Shown here: piece after piece, positions 24,769 to 33,832 of the stretch
How the letters are laid out: every line of letters starts with the position of its first letter
How positions within the stretch are numbered: the first letter of the stretch is position 1
Assembly: GCA_902550225.1 (NCBI GenBank)
Contig: CACCYL010000005.1
Location: 35,256 to 99,255 of the forward strand
Length of the DNA stretch: 64,000 nt
Direction of reading: 5' to 3'
DNA from: an uncultured Alphaproteobacteria bacterium
GTDB lineage: Bacteria > Pseudomonadota > Alphaproteobacteria > Methylaequorales > Methylaequoraceae
Position numbers and translations under genes: made by a program
Notes under the pieces: model-generated
What the model was told of the DNA's origin: nothing
The model's input: only the letters and a program-made list of their open reading frames with translations
Databases searched by the model: none

Positions 24769-26115
24769 TCTTGAAAGAGGAATCGATATATTAACTTCCA
24801 GACCACCTAAATTTTGAGATTTTTTAAGTTCAACGTTCCCCTTCATGTAAGTTTCAATAATATCTTTCACAATATTTAACCCTAGTCCAGTCCCTGGTTT
24901 TTGTTCATCCAATCTAAAACCTCTTGCAAAAACCTTTTTCATTTGCTGAAGTGATAATCCAGGGCCGTCATCAGATACAACTAACAATAATTTATCGTCT
25001 TTACCAATTTTAATTTCTACTTTTATTTTTTTATTTCCGTATTTACATGCATTCTCAATTACATTCCCCACCACCTCTTCAAGATCGTCTAAACCTCCAA
25101 AAACAAATGCTTCCTTAATTTTAAGGGTTAAAAAAATATTTACATCTGGGTAAAGTTTTTTAAAAATAAAAATCATTTTATTAACTAAATCAATCATATT
25201 GATTTTTTCTTTTGAGGATTTTCCAACTGATTCAAGATGTGCTTTTTTTAAATATCTATCAATATGTCGTTTCATTAGTGAAATTTGGTTGTGCATTGTT
25301 GTGCTGTCATTTTTAATTTCGTTAGATATAACTGCCAATGGTGTTTTAAGAACGTGCGCCAAATTTCCTACGTGAGTTTTTGCTCTATCAATAATTTTTG
25401 CATTATGAGCTAGCAACTCATTTATTTCACTTGCAAGAGGTTGTACTTCGAGTGGATACGATTCTTTTAGACTACTTTCATCACCGTTTCTTACCTTGAA
25501 TAATGAGGCCTTGATTTTATTTAATGGAAGAAGTCCAAACTTTACCTGTAGAAAAACAGCAATCATCAATCCAGCTCCGAGAGCAAATAATATAACTGAC
25601 AAAGTATTATCAAACTTTTTAATATTTGCTTGGTACTCTTCAGTGTCTCCAGAGAGAATAAAAGTTACTGGAGCATCAATGCCAGGAAAAGAGATGTTTC
25701 TTTCAATTATTTGTAATTTTTTTTTTTCTACGTAATTTTGATTATCAATTTCTTTTCCAACGTTATTTATAAATTGAGACCTACCACCAATCAATCTTTT
25801 GTCTTCGGTAAAGACTTGGTCCCACATCGACCTAGATCTAACAAGTGTTTTTGATCCTTTATTCACTTGCCAATACCATCCTGAATATGGTTGAAAAAAC
25901 CGTGGATCCCCTATTGTACTCACTACTGTTATGCCATCTGACGAGTCGACTCTACTTGCTCCAATCAATGTCTCTAAAAGCAGGTTAAGCCTATCGTCAA
26001 AAGCTTTGGAATTAGTCTTTTCATTTAAATCGGATAAAAGAAGACCTGCTGAAACTAATGTGAAAATAATCCAGACTGTTGCGCTAAAAAAGAGTCTTAC
26101 TGCTAGTGAATTCAT
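24751..26115 (-). CDS. Sensor histidine kinase of a PhoQ-like two-component system
   Basis: This 454-residue membrane kinase has an N-terminal membrane helix (8-28), a periplasmic sensor region of about 140 residues, a second helix (170-190), a HAMP segment and a transmitter. The phosphorylated histidine is H254 in LAHVLKTPL. The N box is VGNVIENACKYG, and the G boxes are SDDGPGL and GTGLGLNIV. The gene follows the response regulator without a gap. The signal is unknown; the sensor region has no clear acidic PhoQ-like metal patch, so the comparison is of architecture only. Confidence 0.93.
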   Translation of the reverse strand: MNSLAVRLFFSATVWIIFTLVSAGLLLSDLNEKTNSKAFDDRLNLLLETLIGASRVDSSDGITVVSTIGDPRFFQPYSGWYWQVNKGSKTLVRSRSMWDQVFTEDKRLIGGRSQFINNVGKEIDNQNYVEKKKLQIIERNISFPGIDAPVTFILSGDTEEYQANIKKFDNTLSVILFALGAGLMIAVFLQVKFGLLPLNKIKASLFKVRNGDESSLKESYPLEVQPLASEINELLAHNAKIIDRAKTHVGNLAHVLKTPLAVISNEIKNDSTTMHNQISLMKRHIDRYLKKAHLESVGKSSKEKINMIDLVNKMIFIFKKLYPDVNIFLTLKIKEAFVFGGLDDLEEVVGNVIENACKYGNKKIKVEIKIGKDDKLLLVVSDDGPGLSLQQMKKVFARGFRLDEQKPGTGLGLNIVKDIIETYMKGNVELKKSQNLGGLEVNISIPLSRSYQVT

Positions 26116-26781
26116 CTATTCTCTTTCAATTGACAACCTGTAACCGTATCCTCTCTCAGTTTTAATTAAATTTAGTCCCATTTTTTTTCTTAATCTTCCA
26201 ATAAAAACCTCTATTGTATTAGAATCTCTATCAAAATCTTGGTCATATATATGCTCAACAAGCTCTGTTCTCGTTATAACTTTATCTTGATGATGTAGAA
26301 AATATTCAATTATTTTATACTCATGTGAAGTAAGTTTAAGTTTAGTTCCGTTTAAAAAGACTTTATTTGACTTAGTATCAATTTTTAAGGGACCACATTC
26401 GATGTCTGAAGAAGCATGGCCAGCTGATCTTCTTATTAAAGCTCTGATTCTCGCCAACAATTCTTCCATCTGAAAAGGTTTTGCAACGTAATCATCTGCA
26501 CCAGCGTCAAACCCTGAAACTTTGTCACTCCACTGATCTCTTGCAGTTAGAATAAGGACAGGAAAGTTTTTTTTATCTTTTCGCCATTTTTCAAGTACTG
26601 TAATTCCATCAATTTTGGGCAGACCTAAGTCAAGAACAACCGCATCATATGGTTCTGTGTCTCCTAAAAAATGACCTTCTTCACCATCAACTGCCGTATC
26701 AACTGAATAACCAACATCTTCCAAGGAAGTTTTTATTTGATTATTCAAATTAGGGTCGTCTTCAATAAGCAATATTCTCAA
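26116..26781 (-). CDS. OmpR/PhoP-family response regulator
   Basis: The regulator is 221 residues. The receiver domain has acidic pocket DD (residues 8-9), phospho-acceptor D51 in VVLDLGLP, T79 and K101. A winged-helix DNA-binding domain follows, with TSHEYKIIEYFLHH, ITRTELVEHIYDQDFDRDSNTIEVFIGRLRKK and ERGYGYRL. It is encoded between the PepSY protein and the histidine kinase in the same direction, so the three form a signalling unit downstream of mutY. Confidence 0.95.
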   Translation of the reverse strand: MRILLIEDDPNLNNQIKTSLEDVGYSVDTAVDGEEGHFLGDTEPYDAVVLDLGLPKIDGITVLEKWRKDKKNFPVLILTARDQWSDKVSGFDAGADDYVAKPFQMEELLARIRALIRRSAGHASSDIECGPLKIDTKSNKVFLNGTKLKLTSHEYKIIEYFLHHQDKVITRTELVEHIYDQDFDRDSNTIEVFIGRLRKKMGLNLIKTERGYGYRLSIERE

Positions 26782-26782
26782 A

Positions 26783-27112
26783 CTAATCTCCAGAGATTAC
26801 AGATAGAACAGTAGAAGTACCTGCATCAACTCTTATCTGCTTAACTTTATTATTAACGTCTATCATCATAATATCATAAACCCATCCAAACAAACCTTTT
26901 TCACTGTCTTTTAAGTTAATAGATACAACTCTACCGTCAAAATTTCTATTTATTTTCTGTAAAATTTGGTCTAATGTTAGTATTTCACCTTCATTCACAG
27001 CCTTTATTGCCTTTTCATGATCATTTCTTGAATTTCTTTCTATCTCTTGTGCAAAAATTTGAAGAGGGGAAAAATTCAGGAAAAAAGCTATAAAAATTAT
27101 AATTTTCATCAC
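26783..27112 (-). CDS. Periplasmic PepSY-domain protein
   Basis: The 109-residue protein has a signal peptide (MMKIIIFIAFFLNFSPLQIFAQ) and one PepSY-like domain with ILTLDQILQKINRNFDGRVVSINL and IMMIDVNNKVKQIRVDAGTSTVLSV. PepSY proteins of this size are often encoded beside PhoP/PhoQ-type systems in Proteobacteria and may act as periplasmic modulators of the sensor. It overlaps the end of mutY by 4 bases and abuts the response regulator gene. Confidence 0.85.
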   Translation of the reverse strand: MMKIIIFIAFFLNFSPLQIFAQEIERNSRNDHEKAIKAVNEGEILTLDQILQKINRNFDGRVVSINLKDSEKGLFGWVYDIMMIDVNNKVKQIRVDAGTSTVLSVISGD

Positions 27113-28164
27113 ACCATTTCTTTAATCTTCATCATAAGTTTAGAAACAGGTTTATTATTCAAATCTTTTATCGTTAACCAGAAAAAGTTTTCTAACAATA
27201 ACTTACAAGTTAAGTTTAGCTTAACTACTAATACTTTCAATTGAAAATGACTAAATTTGTGGATTACTTTTCCTGCTAAATTATATGTAACTTTTAATCT
27301 TTTTTTTTTTAGCCAATTATTAACAGTTTTATTCAAAAATTCACTCTCTATGAAATTTTCATCTATATCTTCCGAATCGCTCAATGGAAAACAAAAAAGG
27401 TTTTTTAAAAGTTTTTTTGAATTCTTTTCAACCAAAAAATATTTTTTATAACTTACAACGAAAGCAACAACTATTTTATTCTTGGTGCTTTTTCCTTTTT
27501 TTTGAATTAATTTCAAACCCTTTGATAAACAAAACTCTTCGACGGGACATATTTTGCAATCTGGATTTCTGACTTTGCAAACAGAATTCGCTAAGTCCAT
27601 TAAAGATTGACAGTAATTACCATTTTTTCTATTAGGTGTTAAATAAGTGGATATATATTTTATATTTTTGTTATATAATTTGTCATCGTTGTTTAACTTA
27701 AACACACGTGTAAGAATTCTTTTTATATTTCCATCTACAACAGCGCATTTTTCATCATTTAGAATTGCAGATATTGCACTACTTGTATAATCCCCAATTC
27801 CTGGAATTTCTAGTAGTGATTGGTAATTTATAGTGATTTTTTTTTTTTTTAGCAATTCTTTCGCCTTATAAAGATTTTCAGCTCTTTTATAATATCCCAT
27901 ACCTTGCCATAAAATTAAAATTTCTTCTAATTTTGCATTATAAAAGTCTTCTAAAGTCGGCCATTTTAATATAAATCTATTATAATAAGGAATAACTACA
28001 GAAACTTGAGTTTGCTGAAGCATTATTTCTGAAATCCAAATTCTATAAAAATTTTTATTCTCCTTTCTTCGCCAAGGAAGATCTCTTTTATTGTTCACAT
28101 ACCAATCGAGCATTTTTTTTTCCCACCTACTCTTAAAAATTTTGTCTATGTGATATTCTTTCAT
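27109..28164 (-). CDS. mutY: A/G-specific adenine glycosylase
   Basis: MutY removes adenine mispaired with 8-oxoguanine or G. The 351-residue protein has RDLPWRR, SEIMLQQTQVSVV (catalytic Glu), the helix-hairpin-helix LEIPGIGDYTSSAISAI, VVDGNIKRIL (catalytic Asp) and the 4Fe-4S motif CKVRNPDCKICPVEEFC. A NUDIX-like C-terminal domain follows. The ATG at 28164 lies one base from the divergent ATG of the next gene; a shorter start at 28113 (MLDWYVNN) remains possible. A 14-base T tract at 27837-27850 encodes a lysine block. Confidence 0.96.
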   Translation of the reverse strand: MKEYHIDKIFKSRWEKKMLDWYVNNKRDLPWRRKENKNFYRIWISEIMLQQTQVSVVIPYYNRFILKWPTLEDFYNAKLEEILILWQGMGYYKRAENLYKAKELLKKKKITINYQSLLEIPGIGDYTSSAISAILNDEKCAVVDGNIKRILTRVFKLNNDDKLYNKNIKYISTYLTPNRKNGNYCQSLMDLANSVCKVRNPDCKICPVEEFCLSKGLKLIQKKGKSTKNKIVVAFVVSYKKYFLVEKNSKKLLKNLFCFPLSDSEDIDENFIESEFLNKTVNNWLKKKRLKVTYNLAGKVIHKFSHFQLKVLVVKLNLTCKLLLENFFWLTIKDLNNKPVSKLMMKIKEMV

Positions 28165-28165
28165 T

Positions 28166-28492
28166 ATGAATCATAAAAATTATATTAAAAATCCAGTAAA
28201 AATTTCAACCCTTTTACCTAAAGTTTTCAAGCCTTTAAAAAAAAAAAATGATGGGTTATTGCTGGAGATTAAGCTAAACTGGGAAAAAATTCTTGAGCCA
28301 GAGTTAAGTTCTCGTTGTTTTGCTTCTTCATTAAAAAAAATAAATAATTCAAAAATCCTTATAATTACCACAAACGAAAGGAATATTCTTGAATTGTCTT
28401 ACTCTTCAGATGAAATAAAAACGCAAATTAATGAGTTTTTTAAAACAACTGTTATAAATGAAATTAAGTTTAAAAAATCCTTACAAAATTAA
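28166..28492 (+). CDS. DUF721 protein (DciA-like)
   Basis: This small 108-residue protein matches the DUF721 pattern: a basic N terminus (LLPKVFKPL), a W-centred LNWEKILEPELSSRCF segment, then LIITTNERNILELSY and a helical tail. DUF721 contains DciA, the helicase loader or operator found where DnaC is absent, although that DnaB-loading role is not established for this short alphaproteobacterial form. The gene order mutY / DUF721 / dsbA / smc is conserved in alphaproteobacteria and supports the call. The start codon lies one base from that of the divergent mutY. Confidence 0.85.
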   Translation: MNHKNYIKNPVKISTLLPKVFKPLKKKNDGLLLEIKLNWEKILEPELSSRCFASSLKKINNSKILIITTNERNILELSYSSDEIKTQINEFFKTTVINEIKFKKSLQN

Positions 28493-28514
28493 AGATTTAT
28501 GTTAAAAATATTTT

Positions 28515-29126
28515 ATGATGAAAACATCTTTTTATATCAAATTTCTTTTCTTTTTTGTTTTTTTGTTTTCTTTCAATTATCTAAATTCTAGAATTGTTGA
28601 TACAATTGAGGCACTTGAAAATCAATCTCTTGGAGACGAATCTGCTCCAATTAAAATGATAGAGTTTGCATCACTTACTTGTGGACATTGTGCAAAATTT
28701 CATAATGAAGTGTTTCCTAGAATAAAAAAAGATTATATAGACAATGGTAAAATTTTTTTTACTTATCAAGATTTTCCTCTCGATAAGTTCGCTTTAAAAG
28801 CATCCGTAATTGCAAGATGTTCAGGTAAAGATAAATATTTTAGTTTTTTAAAAGTTTTATATAAAAAGCAAAAAGATTGGACTAGATCTCAAGATCCTTT
28901 TAAATCTTTATTGAAAATTGCAAAGTTAGGTGGGCTAAAAAATGATGAAATTAAAGTCTGTGTTAGTAACAAATCTATTGAAGACGGTATCTTGAAAAAA
29001 AGACTAAATTCAACCAAGAATTTTGAAATCAAAGCAACTCCAACAATTTATATTAATGGTAAAAAATATAATGGAGATCTTACATTTGAAGCACTTAAAC
29101 TAAAACTTGACTCTTTAATTAATTAG
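28515..29126 (+). CDS. DsbA-family thiol:disulfide oxidoreductase
   Basis: The protein is 203 residues, with a phenylalanine-rich signal peptide (residues 1-25) and a thioredoxin-like domain with a helical insert typical of DsbA. The active site is CGHC at 56-59, the PDI-type dipeptide, rather than the CPHC usual for DsbA. The cis-proline loop is ATPTIYINGKKYNG. Two further cysteines lie in the insert (RCSGK and VCVSN). It sits between DUF721 and smc as in other alphaproteobacteria, and it may supply disulfides to periplasmic proteins such as EipB or cytochrome oxidase subunits. Confidence 0.9.
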   Translation: MMKTSFYIKFLFFFVFLFSFNYLNSRIVDTIEALENQSLGDESAPIKMIEFASLTCGHCAKFHNEVFPRIKKDYIDNGKIFFTYQDFPLDKFALKASVIARCSGKDKYFSFLKVLYKKQKDWTRSQDPFKSLLKIAKLGGLKNDEIKVCVSNKSIEDGILKKRLNSTKNFEIKATPTIYINGKKYNGDLTFEALKLKLDSLIN

Positions 29127-29130
29127 CAAA

Positions 29131-32100
29131 TTGTTTACAGTAAATAAATTAAGAATTTCTGGTTTTAAATCATTTGCACATTCTACTGAACTTTTGATTC
29201 AAGACGGTGTAACAGGCGTCATAGGTCCAAATGGATGTGGAAAGTCAAATGTTTTTGAGGCAATTCGTTGGGTCATGGGTGAATCTTCTTCAAAAAGTCT
29301 AAGATCTGGTTCAATGGATGAAGTTATATTTAATGGCACTCAGAAAGTTCCGGCTAAAAATTTTGCAGAGGTATCAATTGAATTAGATAATTTTGATGGA
29401 GAACTTCCAGGAAACATTTCAAATGAAAAAAAGGTCGTTATTACAAGAACATTAGAGAGGGGAGTTGGATCATTTTATAAAATCAACAATAAAGAAGTAA
29501 GAGCTAAAGATGTAAGTATCTTATTTTATGATTCAGGAAGCGGCCCACGTTCTAGCTCAATCATTAGTCAAGGGAATATAGATCAAATTATTAATTCTAA
29601 GCCCATAGATAGGAAAGTAATCTTGGAAGACGCAGCAGGAACATCTGGTTTACAGTCAAGAAGACACGAGTCAGAATTAAAACTGCAAGCAACCGAAACA
29701 AACCTAGAAAAAATTGATCTAAATCTCAATAATTTGATCAATCAGAAAAAAGATCTTTCAAGACAATCTAGACAAGCAGAAAAATATGAGCAAATCTCTG
29801 AAAGTATAAAATTTAACCAATCAATAATAGTATATACACAATGGAAGAATAACATAAGTGAGATAGATCAAACACAATCTTTCAAAGATAAAATCTCTGA
29901 AGAAACTCAGAAATGTATCAATGAACTTGCTAAATTACAAAATGAATTAAATTTAAAGAAAAAAATTGAAACACAACTCGATCAAAAAAAAGAAATTCTT
30001 AATAAAAAAAATTTTCAAATAAGGACTGAAATCAACAAATATAATAATGAACTAAGTGGAATAAATAATAAAAAAGAGGAGATAATTAGATTTTTAAAAA
30101 CTATTGAAAATGACAAAGAATTAGAAAAAACTAGAGTTTCAGAATTAGAAAAGAACAAAAGAAATCTTCAGCAAAAAATTTTAGAACCGTCAAAAATTAA
30201 TGAAAAGAAGAAAAAAATCCTTCAACTTGTTAATCAAGAAACAGAGCTTAAAAATAGAATCAAACAACTTGAAACAATTTTTGTTAACGAAATTCAACTA
30301 AGTCTAGGAGAGGAATTTAAATTCGATAATATAAAAGAAAATAAAGAAAATCTTAAAAAGAAAATTAATCATATACAGAATACAATTGTTGATTTAAAAA
30401 AAAATCTCATTAAGTACGAAAAGGATTTTCACACTCAAGATCAATTAATCAAAAAATTGAAAAATAAGATTCAAGGCATTCAGGACCTTATTGGCAGAAG
30501 AAAAAAAGTTATTAGTCAAACCAATCAAAACACCCAAAAGGTTTATGAAAATAATAAAGAGGTATTGGCTGAAATTGATATTTCTTCTACAAAGCTTACA
30601 CAAATTGAAACAGAACTCAAAACACTTAACCTACTCACAAGTAGTAAAGGGTTGTCAGACGATTCCATAGTAAATCTTCTGAAAATAAAGAAAGGATATG
30701 AAGATGCTGTTTATGCTGCTCTCACAAATGAATTAGACGCAACTTTAAAAAAATCCAAAAAAAGATGGATTAAAACCTCATTTAAAAACATCGATCCTAT
30801 TGAAAATAACTTATCAAGCTTTGTTGAAAGTCCAAAGGAATTAAATTTAATCCTCTCTCAGATTAGTTTGGTAGAGGATTCAAAAGAAGCATCTGAAAAA
30901 CAAAAAAATCTCAAAGTTGGCCAAAGCATAGTTGATAAGAAAGGGTCTCTGTGGAGGTGGGATGGATTTATATCAGAAGAAAATCAACAAAATAAGAATC
31001 TGATCGATGCTCAACTTAAAATAAAAGAACTTGTTAATCAGCAAAATAAATTTCGTGTAAGTCTTAATTCACTTAGATTAAAAAAAGAATCTCTAATAAA
31101 AGTTCAAAGTGAATTAAATGAAACATTAAAAAAAGAAAATATTGATCTTGAAAAGAATTACAGAGAATACAACGAAACTCAATCTGAATTTTCAACATTA
31201 ATTCAAAAAAAATCACTATTGGAATTTAATATTAAAGATATAAAAGAAAAAATAAATTTACATATTAAAGAAGAAAGATTGTCTTCTAAAGAATTAGAAA
31301 AAATTAAGTCTATGGAAGTTTCTTCCCCAAAGCTTGATAACAATAAAAATGAAAAAGAAGAAGTGCAAAAAACAATACAAAATCTTGATCAACAACTTGA
31401 TAAGAAAAGAGAAGAAATTAATTTAATAAAAGAATCCATAATGAAAGAAGAGCTGAATGAAAATTTTAACAAAAATGATCTTCAAAAAACTGAGGTTAGG
31501 ATAACTGATTGCTTAAGACAAATTGAGATACTCGAAAAGAGAGAAATAGAATACGTTCGAGAAAACAAAAAGTTGGAAAACCTTCCATCTGATTTAAGAG
31601 ATAAAATAAACCATTATCAAGGACAATTTAACGAAATCCAAAAAGATATTACACAAACTATTAGCAATGAAAATGAAACTAAAGGGTTTATATTTAATTT
31701 AGAAAAAAAAATAGAACAATTTAATAAAGAACGTGAAAGTAAAATTAATGAAATAACAAAGATTGATATTAATTTAGAAAACTTAAAAATTAAGGAGAAA
31801 GAATTTAGAAGTACTATATTTCAGAGATCTAAAATTCAACCAGAGGAATTTGAAAATAATCTAAAAGAAAGGCAAATTGAAATTACCAGCTATGAAGATT
31901 TAAAAATTAAGCTCGATAGACTTATTAGTCAAAGAGAACAAATGGGACCTGTGAATCTAAGGGCAAAAACGGAAGAAAAAATCATTTCGCAATCAATTGA
32001 CGAGCTTGAAATGGAAAAACTAGATTTGACTCAAGCAATTGAAAAATTAAGGTTAGCAATAAATAAAATCAACAATGAAGGAAAAAATAGACTTTTTAAG

Positions 32101-32565
32101 GCATATGAAGAGGTCAACAAAAATTTTTCAGAACTTTTTAAAAAATTATTTAATGGTGGAGAGGCCAAACTTGAGCTTGTCAAAACTGACGATCCACTCC
32201 AAACTGGCATCGAGATTTACGCGAGACCACCTGGAAAAAAATTATCATCTATAAGCTTGTTGTCTGGGGGAGAAAAAGCGCTCACAGCAATTTCTTTAAT
32301 ATTTTCAATTTTCTTGATCAACCCTTCACCAATTTGTATTTTAGATGAAGTTGATGCAGCATTAGATGAAAATAATGTTGAAAAGTTTTGTAATATTCTT
32401 TTAGAATTAAAAAATAATACAAATACAAAGTTTCTTATTATTACTCACCATAAAATAACAATGACTTCAATTGACAGAGTTTATGGGGTTACGATGGCAC
32501 AAAAAGGAATTTCTGATATTGTTTCTGTAGATTTTGAAAAAATAAACTTGAAAGAGGCAGTTTAA
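29131..32565 (+). CDS. smc: Chromosome segregation protein SMC
   Basis: SMC is the ATPase core of condensin. The 1144-residue protein has the Walker A GPNGCGKSN at 32-40, SSKSLRSG and a long first coiled coil. A hinge lies near 500-600 (DSIVNLLKIKKGYEDAVYAAL). A second coiled coil follows, then the signature LLSGGEKALTAI near 1043 and Walker B CILDEVDAALDE near 1070. The start is TTG at 29131, five bases after the dsbA stop, without a clear Shine-Dalgarno. The stop overlaps the start of atpI (TAATG). ScpA and ScpB are not in the window. Confidence 0.97.
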   Translation: MFTVNKLRISGFKSFAHSTELLIQDGVTGVIGPNGCGKSNVFEAIRWVMGESSSKSLRSGSMDEVIFNGTQKVPAKNFAEVSIELDNFDGELPGNISNEKKVVITRTLERGVGSFYKINNKEVRAKDVSILFYDSGSGPRSSSIISQGNIDQIINSKPIDRKVILEDAAGTSGLQSRRHESELKLQATETNLEKIDLNLNNLINQKKDLSRQSRQAEKYEQISESIKFNQSIIVYTQWKNNISEIDQTQSFKDKISEETQKCINELAKLQNELNLKKKIETQLDQKKEILNKKNFQIRTEINKYNNELSGINNKKEEIIRFLKTIENDKELEKTRVSELEKNKRNLQQKILEPSKINEKKKKILQLVNQETELKNRIKQLETIFVNEIQLSLGEEFKFDNIKENKENLKKKINHIQNTIVDLKKNLIKYEKDFHTQDQLIKKLKNKIQGIQDLIGRRKKVISQTNQNTQKVYENNKEVLAEIDISSTKLTQIETELKTLNLLTSSKGLSDDSIVNLLKIKKGYEDAVYAALTNELDATLKKSKKRWIKTSFKNIDPIENNLSSFVESPKELNLILSQISLVEDSKEASEKQKNLKVGQSIVDKKGSLWRWDGFISEENQQNKNLIDAQLKIKELVNQQNKFRVSLNSLRLKKESLIKVQSELNETLKKENIDLEKNYREYNETQSEFSTLIQKKSLLEFNIKDIKEKINLHIKEERLSSKELEKIKSMEVSSPKLDNNKNEKEEVQKTIQNLDQQLDKKREEINLIKESIMKEELNENFNKNDLQKTEVRITDCLRQIEILEKREIEYVRENKKLENLPSDLRDKINHYQGQFNEIQKDITQTISNENETKGFIFNLEKKIEQFNKERESKINEITKIDINLENLKIKEKEFRSTIFQRSKIQPEEFENNLKERQIEITSYEDLKIKLDRLISQREQMGPVNLRAKTEEKIISQSIDELEMEKLDLTQAIEKLRLAINKINNEGKNRLFKAYEEVNKNFSELFKKLFNGGEAKLELVKTDDPLQTGIEIYARPPGKKLSSISLLSGGEKALTAISLIFSIFLINPSPICILDEVDAALDENNVEKFCNILLELKNNTNTKFLIITHHKITMTSIDRVYGVTMAQKGISDIVSVDFEKINLKEAV

Positions 32566-32819
32566 TGAAAAATGATTTTTCTGACAGACTAGAACAAAAA
32601 TTAAAAAAACCAAAAACTAATTATTATAAAAATAATGGATATAGTATTGGTTTAAAAATTTCTTTGGACTTAATATCTTCTATAATTGTTGGGGCACTTA
32701 TCGGTTACGGACTTGATAAAATTTTTTTAACAAAACCTGTCTTTTTTATTATTTTTTTGGTATTAGGAATCATTACAGGTTTTTATAGCATTTTCAAAAC
32801 AGTGAAAAAGCTTAATTAA
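32565..32819 (+). CDS. atpI: ATP synthase protein I (AtpI/AtpZ-like)
   Basis: The protein is 84 residues, with two hydrophobic helices (about 27-50 and 56-77) joined by the short YGLDKIF loop. The N terminus is basic and coiled. It matches the AtpI/AtpZ family by position directly before atpB. Relatives assist c-ring assembly or Mg2+ handling. The coding sequence starts within the smc stop codon. Confidence 0.88.
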   Translation: MKNDFSDRLEQKLKKPKTNYYKNNGYSIGLKISLDLISSIIVGALIGYGLDKIFLTKPVFFIIFLVLGIITGFYSIFKTVKKLN

Positions 32820-32833
32820 AAGAAGGAGATGAT

Positions 32834-33574
32834 TTGGCAGGTCCACTGGCTCAATTTGAAATAAAAAAAATCATAGAAATGGAAGCTTTTGGTTATGATA
32901 TATCATTTACCAACTCTTCATTAGCTATGATTATGACAGTAGTTTTTATATCACTATTTATGTATCTTGGTTTAAGAAATCTAGAAATTATACCATCAAA
33001 GAAACAATCTGTCGTAGAAAGTAGTTATGAGTTCATTTCTGGGATGATCGGAGACAATATTGGGAATGAAGGCATGAAATACTTTTCTTTTATTTTTACA
33101 CTTTTTCTTTTTATTTTAGTTGGAAATCTTTTAGGTATGTTACCCTATAGTTTTACTTGGACAAGCCATATCATAGTAACTTTCTCAATAGCTTTTTTTA
33201 TTTTTATAGGTGTTACTCTAATAGCAATATATAAACACGGTATTGTTAAATTTTTAAAATTTTTTGCTCCGTCTGGAGTTCCCAAACCTATGCTCATCTT
33301 ACTTGTTCCAATTGAGATCATATCTTACTTATCTAGACCAATCAGTCTTTCGGTAAGATTATTTGCAAATATGATGGCTGGGCATACACTCTTAAAAGTA
33401 ATTGGTGGATTTGTTTTTGTTTTGGGAGCAAACAGCTTTATAGTTGGTGGAATACTTCCTCTTGCATTTCTGATTGCTTTAACGGGCTTGGAAATTGTAA
33501 TTGCGTTCCTTCAAGCTTATGTATTTGCAATATTAACTTGTTTATATATTAATGATGCAATACATTTACATTAA
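32834..33574 (+). CDS. atpB: ATP synthase F0 subunit a
   Basis: Subunit a forms the proton half-channels. The 246-residue protein has the conserved arginine in PISLSVRLFANMMAGH and the C-terminal GLEIVIAFLQAYVFAILTCLYINDAIHLH. The start is TTG at 32834, chosen because AAGGAG at 32823-32828 is correctly placed and the downstream sequence (AGPLAQFEIK) matches alphaproteobacterial subunit a N termini. Confidence 0.97.
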   Translation: MAGPLAQFEIKKIIEMEAFGYDISFTNSSLAMIMTVVFISLFMYLGLRNLEIIPSKKQSVVESSYEFISGMIGDNIGNEGMKYFSFIFTLFLFILVGNLLGMLPYSFTWTSHIIVTFSIAFFIFIGVTLIAIYKHGIVKFLKFFAPSGVPKPMLILLVPIEIISYLSRPISLSVRLFANMMAGHTLLKVIGGFVFVLGANSFIVGGILPLAFLIALTGLEIVIAFLQAYVFAILTCLYINDAIHLH

Positions 33575-33601
33575 CTTTTAACTTATATTAAGGAGTAAAT
33601 T

Positions 33602-33829
33602 ATGGATATGGAATCTGCAAAACTTTTAGGTGCTGGAATTGCAGTACTAGGCGTGATTGGTTCAGGAATTGGCATTGGATCGATTTTCGCAGCTTTTATC
33701 TCAGCAGTAGGAAGGAATCCTGAAGCTAGAGAACATGTATTTACAATGACAATGTTAGGGTTTGCTTTGGTTGAAGCACTTGCTTTATTTGCACTAATTA
33801 TCGCACTTCTTTTACTTTTTGTTTTCTAA
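33602..33829 (+). CDS. atpE: ATP synthase F0 subunit c
   Basis: Subunit c is a hairpin of two helices that forms the rotor ring. The 75-residue protein has the glycine-rich first helix (SGIGIGSIF), the polar loop GRNPEA and the ion-binding glutamate E58 in ALVEALALF. No Gln/Ser pattern of the Na+ type is seen, so proton coupling is inferred. A strong AAGGAG ribosome-binding site (33591-33596) precedes the ATG, in keeping with the high stoichiometry of this subunit. Confidence 0.97.
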   Translation: MDMESAKLLGAGIAVLGVIGSGIGIGSIFAAFISAVGRNPEAREHVFTMTMLGFALVEALALFALIIALLLLFVF

Positions 33830-33832
33830 AGA

